Positions 39,220 to 50,100 of a stretch of DNA of 64,000 nucleotides are shown here, one piece after another. A program made the translations under genes and the position numbers. Source of the DNA: Aphelocoma coerulescens (Eukaryota > Chordata > Aves > Passeriformes > Corvidae). Within the stretch, counting starts at the first letter, position 1; the number at the start of each line of letters is the position of its first letter. The stretch is from positions 30,017,001-30,081,000 of the forward strand of contig NC_091013.1 in NCBI RefSeq assembly GCF_041296385.1. The letters are read 5' to 3'. The notes under the pieces are model-generated. The model was not told where the DNA came from. It did not search any database and was given only the letters and a program-made list of their open reading frames with translations.

Positions 39220-39410
39220 ATTTCCTGACTAACCAAAGGCATTATACTGTAACCCTAATGTTCTCCGGATGGCAATCATTTATGTGGCATTCATATATAC
39301 ATTTATGAATATTTGGTTAAAATTCACCCATCATACTCTCTGACACAGTAATTAAAAACACTGTGTTATTTGCCAATAAAAATATTTTTGTGAATTGGTA
39401 ATTATTCTAA
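39220..39410. promoter_or_regulatory. Candidate conserved non-coding element downstream of TMEM182
   Basis: Complex AT-rich block: CATTTATGAATATTTGG, CACAGTAATTAAAAACACTG, TTATTTGCCAATAAAAATA and GTGAATTGGTAATTATTC, with a TTCTCCGGATGGCAATC segment. It lies about 1.5 kb beyond the TMEM182 stop. Regulatory role is inferred from texture. Confidence 0.22.
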
Positions 39411-40059
39411 ACCTCAGAGTCCCAGCTTCCCTACCTCCCACTCTTGTTGTCTTCCTGTTCTATAATGTATAACACTAATCTTGATGAGGGAAAAATAAAT
39501 AAGTAGCAGGAAAGGCTGGAAAGCTTCCAATCAAGAAAGCTCCCAAAATGGAAGTAACATCCAATCTGGCCCACCACATCTTCTATGTGGGCATTCCCTT
39601 CCTGCCTTTTAGCAATGCTTTCAGTATTCATAACAGCTGTGGGATTAAGCATTATGAACAAGAACAAACCGACATGCAGCCTTTACTTTTCCCCATCAGC
39701 CCCAAACTATTCTGCATTGAGTTACAAAGTGAAAACCAGCACACTCTCAGATGGATTTAATTTCTATTTGGGCCCAATGCCAGAAAAAGTTTCCCCACTG
39801 TTAAAACTCAACCCCACCTTTTCCATACCATGCCTACAGTCTCATCCTTACCCCATCTTCCACACAGATGTGCACGCACACACACACAGAACCAACCACT
39901 CCTACAATGCAGAACCAAATCCATCTCCCCTGCTGTCTTAGTTAGGCTCATTGCTTTCCCTAGCAAGCCTAGTAGGCAAGTTGGATTTGGTTTATAATGC
40001 AGACTTTTAATATGTGGGAAAATGAAGGCTGCATAAGACACACATTTTTATGTCCTAGA

Positions 40060-40923
40060 TATTGTCTTGATAATAAACCTTTTTTAATAAAAAATTAATT
40101 TTACACAACCATGAAAATATTTGTTAGAGGTGCCAATTGTTCCACTGAAAAATAAAAGGGTTAAAACTTAATTAAAATAATAATGCTATAATTCAAAATA
40201 CAATTTTGGCATAACTTCAGATAGTGATTGTACTACGGCATTTTGGCTTACAGAATCATGCAACACACATGGATCTCAGAATACAGAAGTACACAGCTTT
40301 CAAATGCATACAGAAAAGAGAAACGGGTAATAGAACAGTTAAGCTTTTACACATTCATGGAAATTGCCTTCTCTCTCGTCCTCTTCCTATGGGTGCTGCA
40401 TGAACAACTGCACTCTATTTTTATAAAGTGCAGACATGTTTGCTGCCATTAAAGCTAAGGCAAGTCATGGAAAGCAGGAGAGGAGGTAGATTGAATTACT
40501 GCATCTGAATGTTTGCCTTCTCCTCTACCTTGTGCCATTCTCTACAAACAGAAATGCAGTGTAAATGCTAAAAGATAAATGTATAAAATGTTGATTTGAG
40601 CCACTTCATGTGGGCCTTTTACTTGCAGAAAATTTTTGCTTTCTTCTGTTTGTTAATCTACAAAAATGCTGCTAATAGTAAAATGTGAAGAACCACAAGA
40701 GTACTTCCTAAAGAATTAAAAACAACTAGTTGGGACTAAAGGTGGTTTCGTCCTCTATTGAGTTTTGTGTCCTTTACCCTTAAACAAGTAATAGGAGAAC
40801 TTCCAGAAGTCTGCCTGCACACTTAGGATTGCCATAATGGTAATAATGTACAAAATTGTGTTCCAGTTTACACTTGTCACGAAGTTTCACAAGTATTGCT
40901 GTATTCCCTTCAGCGGTGCCTGA
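40060..40923 (-). other. TMEM182: TMEM182 3' UTR, extent uncertain
   Basis: This stretch follows the TAG stop and has no coding content. No minus-strand AATAAA was found between the stop and about 39960. The nearest variant signal, ATTAAA, reads on the minus strand at 40088-40083, which would give a 3' UTR of roughly 0.85 kb. The end is inferred and a longer UTR is possible. Confidence 0.35.
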
Positions 40924-41147
40924 CTAGTCTGAGTGTAAATAAATGGCACGCCCTACCAACAAGAACAGCATTCCTGCTAATAAAGCAAAAAATACTCCTA
41001 TAGGAGCCAACATAAAAGACCAGCCATAACGTACATAAACAGCAAAGTCTGGACAATCCATTTTTTTCATGTTTGTGTAGTCTTCCAGATCAGCCATGGC
41101 CTGGACCCAGATGACATACATCACGACTACCAGCGAAAACAAGACAC
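40924..41147 (-). CDS. TMEM182: TMEM182 coding exon 5 (terminal)
   Basis: It encodes residues 160-233 and the TAG stop: third membrane segment, a charged second extracellular loop with one Cys (MDCPDF), fourth membrane segment and a short cytoplasmic tail ending LHSD. The acceptor is TTTCTTTTCCAG. The open frame continues upstream into the intron, but the splice site and the homologous G-V/I-L-F-S-L-V-V start fix the exon boundary. Confidence 0.96.
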
Positions 41148-44100
41148 CTGGAAAAGAAACACCAGGTTTTAACAACAGAGTGAGAGACAGATGCTGGGTG
41201 CATTTACTGTATTACCTAAAAATCCATCAATGCTTGAGGTCCTGTCTGCATGGCACAGTCAGCCACCACTGGATCATTTTTGGCTTTGGCTTCCACTAAC
41301 TAGAAGTATGTCCATCTTGCTCCTGATTTGCACTGAAAGGCATACGCCCATGACAAAGGAGATATCTGGTTTTGGTAGGCAGACTTTAAGGACAAAATTC
41401 ATGCAGATATTTACTGTTTTGAATTCAGGGGTCAGGGTGGGGGAAGGTGGTGGGATGGACTGGGACAATCTGGGGGAAAAAAACCTGCTTTTGCTTCCCA
41501 AATTCTGGCATTGTTTTTATCAGTCTTTTGGATGAGATATAGAAAGGAGTGGGAAATGTTTCTATCCTCTTCACCTCTCTGCATTTGCTTCTTTATTCTT
41601 ATGAAAAGGGCTGTGTTTGGAACAGACAATTTTAGAGTATTCTACCCAAATATTTTGAAGCAAAATTCAAATCTGTTTAATTCAAAATCATCCACATTTA
41701 GAAAAGAAGCTCTTAGTATAGGAACAAAGCCCAACAATAATTAAATAATAACTATGAAACAGGCTATTAGTAATAATCTCAAATTGGATACAACAGTTTC
41801 CTTAAATTAATCCACCACATAATTCACAGCCTTTTCCCAACCACTCCTCTGAAAGGCCTTTGAATTGTTTATACATTATAGTAACAGGAGCACATGTCCT
41901 TACAAACTTTGTTAATCTCCTTGTTACTATACACCAGAAGGACATATAAGAAGAAAGTGCTTTCCAAAGTATCAGTTGCATTCCTAATATTTCATTTCAC
42001 TTTAGAGGAATGTGGACACTTGAGAAATGCAAGCCTGCAGCACAGATGCTCCAGAAGAAGATTTGCTGGAGAACCGAGGGCACGAGTCTAAATTTTTTGC
42101 ATGCTCCAGCCTGTACCCATTTGCTCCCTGAGCTCCAGCTGTCACAGCAGCGTTGCAGCAGCAGGACCATCTATTCCAACACTAAAATATTTGAGGGACA
42201 CCACCCCATCGTGTTTTCATCCCAGGATGTTTAGGTGCCTCATTAAAACATAAGTCAGTGCATAGTCCTGGGAACGCTTCACTGCCAAACTTGAGGCTGC
42301 ACACTGTAAGTCAAAGGTATTTGTGGTCTCTTCTCCATCCTGCTAAATACTTGCAATGCAACCTTGAACAAATGTGACATTTGTGGCAAAACCCGCAAAT
42401 GCACTTTGCAAGCACCCGTGGCCAGCCATAAATGTGACATTTGTGGCAAAACCCGCAAATGCACTTTGCAAGCACCCGTGGCCAGCCATTTGCTTCCATA
42501 TCCACGTCCTGGTATCCTTTGATGGTTACCTTTCCCCATCCCCAACTTGAGATGCTGCCTCACAGCCTCCTTTCCCAGCAGCTGTTGTCCTCACTCCCTC
42601 ACCTGAGGCAGACAAAACCAGGCAGGTTTGATGCAGCTTAACCTGGTGATTTGATGATCTTTCTATTACTGCTTTATGGACAAAATATATCTTTACATAC
42701 ATCCTGAACATCTGATAGGTGAGAACTCATGGCTCAATCCTTATAAACACTATATTGTGAAGACCAACAAAGAAAGGGCTGAAGTAGTTAACCTGTGGCA
42801 TGATCAAAACATAACTGAAATTCCCAAAGGATCTGCAGTTTCTAGGAGCCTGAAATAAAAGTCGAAAAACTAAATAAAGAAGGAGGCAGACACATTTTGT
42901 GTCTTTGAAATACACTTCCAGGATTACATTTTTTGCTAGGGTTCACATTCCTAACAAAGTTGAAAAAACCCAACACTCAACTCTAAGAGGCATAAATTCA
43001 ATTTTGAAAGTATTTTACCTAAGTAAAACTCAATTTTGATGGAATTTAGTACTGTGCCTGTATTAAACATAAAACCACTGAAACAATCAGAGGAAAGGAT
43101 TGCCTTAGGGCCAGACATGAAGAATGAGAAATTAAATTGAAGACTCTTCAAATATAATTCAAATTAAGCAGAAGATTCCTAGAACAAAACATCTAATGAT
43201 AACAGATAATGTAGGCAACACAGGAAAATTAAAACCAAACAGGGCTAGTAACTTTTGATTTAAAAAGTAGAAAGATTCAGGGACAAATTCATAAATGGAG
43301 TCATTAAATATATGGATTTTGTTCAAGGTTTCAAAACTTGAACAAAAAAAAAAAATTATAGCCATAAGATTTGGAAAGATACATTAATAATCTGGCAAAA
43401 TCCATAAGGAATTGGAATTTACCTCTTCAGCTGGCTGTGCTGTGCCTATGCATTTTGAAACTAGTCTTCTACTTATTCTCTACTTTGGGGAAAACTCGGC
43501 CCAAAACAATAATAAAAAAGTAGTGATGCATATTCCATTATTATAGCAGCAGGTAAGTTTAACCAGGCCTTGCACATCTGGAATGCCCTCTGGCATCCTG
43601 GGTAGGAGCAAATTTATGTAGGGCAGTTAGAAACGTCTGTCATTAAAACAAAATGGCATCAAAGGTGCCTTAATTGAGAAATGGGCATCTCCTGCTTTTC
43701 AGGCACTCTGATGCAACACCTAGGTGGTTAAACTAGAATCAACACCATGTAGGTGCAAAATAGCAAGCCAGTGCAGCCAGTGGTAAAACAGCTTCAGGGA
43801 ATCTATCATCCATCGGGTGTGATTTCACAGCAAGCTGTTACACCTGTGAGTGGCAAATTGTTGGGTATGGAAATTCGCAGAAGAAATGTATGTCAAGCAG
43901 AGATAAATGTTCTTCCTTAAAAGGGAAGAAAAACAAAGGAAGAGTATGTAAACCCTCTTAGTTAATTAAGGCACTAAAGGAGTATTTAAGGATTCTCATC
44001 ACCTGCTAATGGAGACTAATTAAAAGGAGTATTACTTAGCATGTTCAATAAATATCTTGAACTATAGAATCAGGCTAAGTAAAACTGACCATGTCCTGTT

Positions 44101-47100
44101 TCCTCCATCAGTATTTCATTCATTAGCACTCTTTTTGTCTAGTTTTCACAGAGTTATGATTTCACAGGTGTTATGCACTTAGACAGGAGTTTACTGAATA
44201 TATATTTATCCTGAGAAATATGCTCCTGAAGTCTTGCACTGACTATCTATTGTGAATGTCATGAACTCTCAAAGCCAAACTCCACGAGAAAATTACTGAG
44301 ATTGAAGAAAACTCGGCAATTTCTTGAAGCAAATATTTTTAGGAACAGCGTGTGCTATGCTACATTTCTACGTTTTTGGCATTTAGACCTTTTTCATAGA
44401 GTGCAGGCGTCCTTTTGCCTTTGCCTTTTAGTGAACAAAAAATAGAACAGCAGTTGCATGAATCAGGAATGATGGGGGAAATTATTCCTAGAACATGAAA
44501 TATGTCTGAGAGAGATTAAGACAAATAAATACTTCCCTTCTACTCCTTTTTCTTTCTTTTTTTTTCATTTTGCTTTTTTTTCTTATAAACACACATGCTT
44601 GAAACACAGCTCTGTGCAGTGTGATAAGACATGGATTTCTCTGAGGTCACTCTTTTCTGTCTTTCGCATTCATTCTTTTGAATTTCTTTCAAACAAATAC
44701 TTGTGCATATTGTAGAGGAGAAAGAATACAGAACCTTTAGAAATGTCTGTGAATTCAAGAAGCAGTTTGCTGGCCTTTAGTACTGATTCTTCCCACGTAG
44801 AAATGCCTTTCACTTGTCACTGGTGAATGGCTGTTTATGGCATGAATCTTTTACTATGCAGACACGAAGACAACAGGTGCTGGAAAGAATGATGTGAGCT
44901 TTTTACTTATGCCTGGAAGTTTAGAACTCTTTATCTTACTTGTGGAAAACTTTTATGTGCATATTTTTTTATTAAATGCATTTTTCTGTTCTTGTCCTTA
45001 TTTCAGATTCTACCACCTACCTTGGCCTCTTGCGACCTTTATTTAAAAATAACAGTTAACATTGTCTGCTGAAGTACATGCAGAGCTTCCCATGTAAGAA
45101 TTATGGAAGTAGGTAAATGTCTCTGAAAAGAGATTTTTGTCCTCATCTAGGATCTCAAATTAAAGTTTTTTCACTCTTCTGGCAGGAAGCAGGAGTCATG
45201 CTTCTAATCTTGCTTCTTCACCAGGGTGTGATTCCGTAATGTTCTGTGCACATCCTGGAATATTGCTTATTGGCATCAGTACAAGAGGACAGTTTTTACC
45301 ACCACCAAAGCAGAAAGAGGCACAAGGTAATTATGGACTTTATTGAAGGCTACTCTAAGAGATCATTTTATGGCAGCTTCTTTTCCTATGACCTTTGAAG
45401 CAACTATAAGGCTTCTTACAGTTTGCAGTACTGCAGCTGCTCTTGGACCATCCTCTGAGGTAGCAGACAGGGAGGTGAGGCTGCAAAGGAAGCACTCAAG
45501 TCACTGACTGTGGTATCATTGAATTGATACTCACTTTTCCTCACAGGTATTGCAGCTGTAGTTTCACCTGTGGCCTCAGGTGGTTAATAAGGTTATAAAG
45601 TTTTGCTACTCCAAATTAAGGAAAAATGGGTCAGGAAAATGATAGGTGGCGTTACTTGTAGTTATAATGGCCATGGAATGGCAAAGGTTAATGTCCTAGG
45701 AGGAATACAGAAAGTGAGTAAGACCCAGAACTTAGGAGAACACATTCCAATCTGTGCAGAGAACTGGTAGGCAAGATCCTAAGAGAGGCTGCCTTGAAGA
45801 GCAAAGACTGCCTTAAAGGACAAAGAGGCCCAGAAGAACTTGGTGTTCCTCATAGGCAATTTCCTTAAAGGACAAGAATGGCCCCTTTAAGTGTACAAGA
45901 ATTCAAGCAGACCTGTCAGAAACAACAATTAATATCATACAGAGCTGCATTAGCAAGAACACCATCATCAGATTTGAAAATACTATTATCGCCCTTTGTT
46001 CAACACTGGTGTTATCATATGTGGTAAGCTATGTCAGTTTTGGGTCCCCTGGTGAAATAGAGATAGTGATAAACTGGGATGATGACCACCAAAATGGTTA
46101 GGAGAACGGAGAACAAGTAGAGGCTGAGTGAGCTGGGCAATTTTAGTCTGGAAAAGAATCCAGTCTTCATTTTTCTAAATGGAGTTATAGAAAAGATGGG
46201 GATAGACTTTTCAGTGACCTACAGACTTGCAAGGATGAGATGTAATTGTCACAAACTGCATCAAGGGCAATTTCAGGTGAAAACAAGAAAAAGGAAAATA
46301 TTTCTCACAATGAAATTGGTCAAACTGAGACAAGCAACCAAAGATGCTGTGGAACATCAATTATTGGAGATTTTAAAAACTTGATTGGATAAGGCTCTGA
46401 GCTGCCTGAGAAGACAACCCTGCTCTAAATGGGACGTCAGACTTGATTGCCACAAGGGGTCCTTTTCAACTGATTTTTTTTGTGTCACTCGGGATTTCCA
46501 TTTAGGCTTCTTGAATGGGTCTCTCCAAAAGGCAAGCCTATCTACCTTATCACACAGAAGGTGAGGTGTCCATCTGAGTGTTTCTTACTGTTGACAATAG
46601 AAATTTAAGCAGTTGGTTCATACAAGACAGTTTTCAGATGGCTGAACAGCTGGCATGAATCTCATTACCAAAAATATCTTCAGCTACTTCCTGAACCCTA
46701 AGATGTCAGCAGACCATGCTACAAGCCGTACTCTTCAATTGAGGCAGAACTTTTCTCCGCTGCTAATTTTTCAGTTAAGGTTGCAGAAGTATAACGATAC
46801 TTCTGTCCAGTAACAGATATTAAAGTTATTTCATCTAACTTTAAAACATGTAAGTAGGAAAACAACTGATTTCCTTATCTTCTTCCTAACTTCCACAGAA
46901 CCATCTTGTCTAACTTTCTTCTCAGAAGACTATTCTCTACAGTATAACACATACTTTAATTTTGTGGTAAGATGGCATCCAGGCTCTTTCAAAATAATGT
47001 ATATAATTCTTTTTTTTCTTCAAAACAAGCTTCCAGTTTCTGTCTTAGAAGAACTCCACCAGATCTAAGTCATATTAACCTAAGCCACATTACATCTTTT

Positions 47101-50100
47101 AATTTTCCCATTAGGTCCATGTTTAAGTAGATGTACATCCTGGCTGCATCCTGATCACATGTTTGAGAAGTGGTAAATATGCACCACTTCTCATCACTCT
47201 CCCCTTCCATGCCCTGTTTTGATTTGGCAGGTAGTAAATGAACAGGCTCTCTAGTCCTGAAGGAGATGGGCAAAGTAAGGGGTCAGGGCAGCAGGGACAC
47301 AGTAGATCATGTCTTCTGCATCAAGTCTATCTTATCTTGTTCTGTCTTGAGCAGGTTGAATGGCTCCTATTTTCTTCTGGCACCACTACTTTGTGACAAA
47401 TTATAGCAGTATTTTGCTAAAGATCTTTGCTTTTCAACAACACTAATGGTAATAGTAAAAATAACATAGCTCTTCTCTGAAGCCCTGATTGAGAACAGTC
47501 CTGAAGTTGAAAGACACTACATACAGAGGGAGTAAAAAATCAGGATTTCCCTTGAAGAACATTTGCTCTATAGGGACAAAGGGTAAAAGGGGCAAAGACA
47601 CAGACCCAAGATCACACACTGGGATAATAAAGCTCACTTAACTTCACATACCTAAAGAAATAATCTCTCTAGATTCTCTTAGTAAAGGAAAGAGAGGTGT
47701 AGGGTTCCTCCATAGCACACACATCCGATCCAACTAGGCCCCTCTTTCAGTGTGAAATGAATCCCCAGCTGGGGGAACTTCTCACATGCCTACTGTTTTT
47801 GCTGCCAGCGAATGTTATTGCCTCTTGCAGGCCTCCTAGGGAAGCCAAGGGAGGCTAGTACAGGCTTTGGGATCTAACTTTCCGTACCTAAATGAGGGCA
47901 GATGAACTGACCAGAGTGCAGAACACAAGCATTGCTTTGCACCTCTGCCCGTCAGTTCCTGGCATCTTTCAAGTGCCCTTTTCCTCTCAAACATCTTCTG
48001 CTACTTTCTAGTGACAGCTGAGGTTTTTCATGCATTACAAATGCAGAAAAAGAGCAAGACTCACATGGGCTCTTGCCCTGCAAATTACTGACAAAGAGCA
48101 TTGAAATATCTAAGAATCTCCATCAGACTATGAATATTTTTTGAATGTCTTTTAAAAGTGTGAAGGAGTAATTCTCAAGGGATAAAATGTAAGTATGCAG
48201 GATTTCCTTCAGCTAAAATATTATAAAATACTTCCTATACTTCACCGAGAGTCCTTTGGAAGGGAATAACGATCACTAGCTGCGTATGAAGAGCTGAGAG
48301 GTGCAGTAGGTAAGCAAGGTCAGGGGGTCAGTATGAGAAGCAAAAAGAGGGCCCAGGCCTTTTGATCCTGACACGGGTAGCTCTACCCTGTAACACAATA
48401 TGTTCTCACAGGGCTGTCTCTCACCAGACTTTAAACTAAGGAGAACAGTGATGGAGCACATGCTATCATTTACATCCTATATAACTATATCTTACACACC
48501 AGTGTAATATCTTCACAGACTTTTCAAGGTTAAGCAAACAGCATGCCAGTGAGCTGTCCATATCAGCTGAATCCTGGGGTGGGTGCATCCTCCATGGCAT
48601 GTGTGGGTCATGAGGAAGGAGGGAATTCAGTTACTTGTTATCTTTCATTCACAGAGGTTTAGAGCTCCTACTTACTCATATATGACAACTATTCTGTTTA
48701 GTCCTATCACATCCAAAGCATTTTCCTGTATTGGTCATGCAAATGTGTTCTGTCTCCCAACTTCTTCAGAGTCCACTGTAATCATCTTTTGCATCACTGA
48801 AAACGGACAAAACCCTCTCCTTAGCTAAAGCCCTTGAGAATCCTATAAGGCAAGAACCTTAAATATGCATTCTTCTTCCTGTTAAAAAAAAAGTAGATTG
48901 AGATTGCAGTGTAATTCCATGATTTGTACTGGACGTGGGGGTTTTTTTAACCTTAACCCCAAAATAGCTTTTATAATAGCTTCATGACTAAATAATTGTG
49001 GAAAGAATTTTCTCCAAGTGCAGGCACTCCACAAGCCAAAGGATAGAAGCATATGCTTTCTATTTCTTTTAACCATGATTGATACAATTTTTGGTTAAGG
49101 AAAATGGAAGAAATAACACATCTTTTCTACTCTTTAATTGACTGAGCAAACATTATACCCACCAGCAATAATGAAAAAGCCTCCTCCTGCTTTGTATAGA
49201 ATGTGACTGGCAAAAGGAGCTGCACAGATGATGAGGAAACTAGCCGCCACAACAGTGAGCACTCCCAGGAGCATCAGAACCGTCCAGAAACCTCGATAAA
49301 CTGGAGAAAAGGAAGAAGGAATAAAAAGAAAAAATAATACAATGTTTTTTAGAACTTATCCAAGTTGGCTAACAAAGATTTTTCCTTTCCCCTTCTTTTA
49401 TCCCTTGCCTTATTAACAAATGAAACATTAATTCTATTTTGCATATACTTTATATATCATGTGGATAAAATTGGGTTTGATTACCAGTCCTTACCTGATG
49501 ATCATGGAAAACAGGGTCTAAGTTATTGTGAATGAAATGCATCTGCTGAATATTTAGTAGTACCTTGTAAGATAGCATCTTGACCAAATTGACACTCCTA
49601 AGAAAATGGTATGGCAAAGCTATAGCAGTGATTCTTTGGCATAAATGATTGGACTGACAGGATGCAATTATTTTACCAAAATTGTGTAGGAGAAGCAGAG
49701 AGCTGCAGTATCTTGAATTCTTAGTGCCCAGACTATATCACCAATTACAATTTGTAAGTTCTTTACAATTTACAGCTGGATAATACTCCTTATATACACC
49801 CATTCAGCAGAAAGAAACTTAAGCTAGGAGCAGGGAGAAACTAAAAAAATGTAAACCGTATTTCTGAAAAACAACTAAGTTTTAAACCAGCCTATTTCTG
49901 CTCTAAAGCTCTTTGTATTTTATTAAATTTAAAATGTGATGTTTCAGAAGCCCCTGTTAGACAGTGCCAAGCAGTGCTGAAATAATGGATGCAGCTGGTG
50001 ATAAATGAGCTGAGAGTTTTGTGACATACTCTGGCCAAAAGAGTCTTTCTAACAATTAGTTTTTAGCTGGTTAATTGCACATCCATTTAACAAAGTCATC

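Larger units (their letters stand above)
33401..40059. other. Intergenic, between CpG island and TMEM182 3' end
   Basis: No gene is recognised. It includes G-rich tracts near 35320 and 36174, a short CA repeat at about 39870 and a candidate conserved block at 39220-39410. Confidence 0.55.
41148..49162 (-). other. TMEM182: TMEM182 intron 4 (8.0 kb)
   Basis: This is non-coding sequence between exons 4 and 5, with GTGGGT donor and CAG acceptor. It holds a perfect 60-bp tandem duplication, an AT-rich homeobox-motif-rich block at about 43540-44070 and an old CR1 fragment. The remainder is unremarkable AT-rich sequence; no other gene is seen. Confidence 0.85.

Noticed and set aside
1..40000. POU3F3 or another coding gene in the desert side
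   Set aside because: No homeobox or POU-domain reading was found on either strand; only its expected distant position is inferred from known synteny.
40924..41175. TMEM182 exon 5 frame read as a stand-alone 83-residue protein
   Set aside because: Its first residues come from intron 4; a CAG acceptor at 41148 and codon phase with exon 4 show it is the terminal exon.
42279..42563. Cys/His-rich frame with a duplicated CxC-x2-C-type block resembling a zinc knuckle
   Set aside because: The pattern is produced by the 60-bp DNA duplication; spacing fits no known zinc-finger class and it lies in an intron.
46196..46384. 62-codon plus-strand frame
   Set aside because: It lies within the degenerate CR1 fragment; it is a remnant, not an independent gene.
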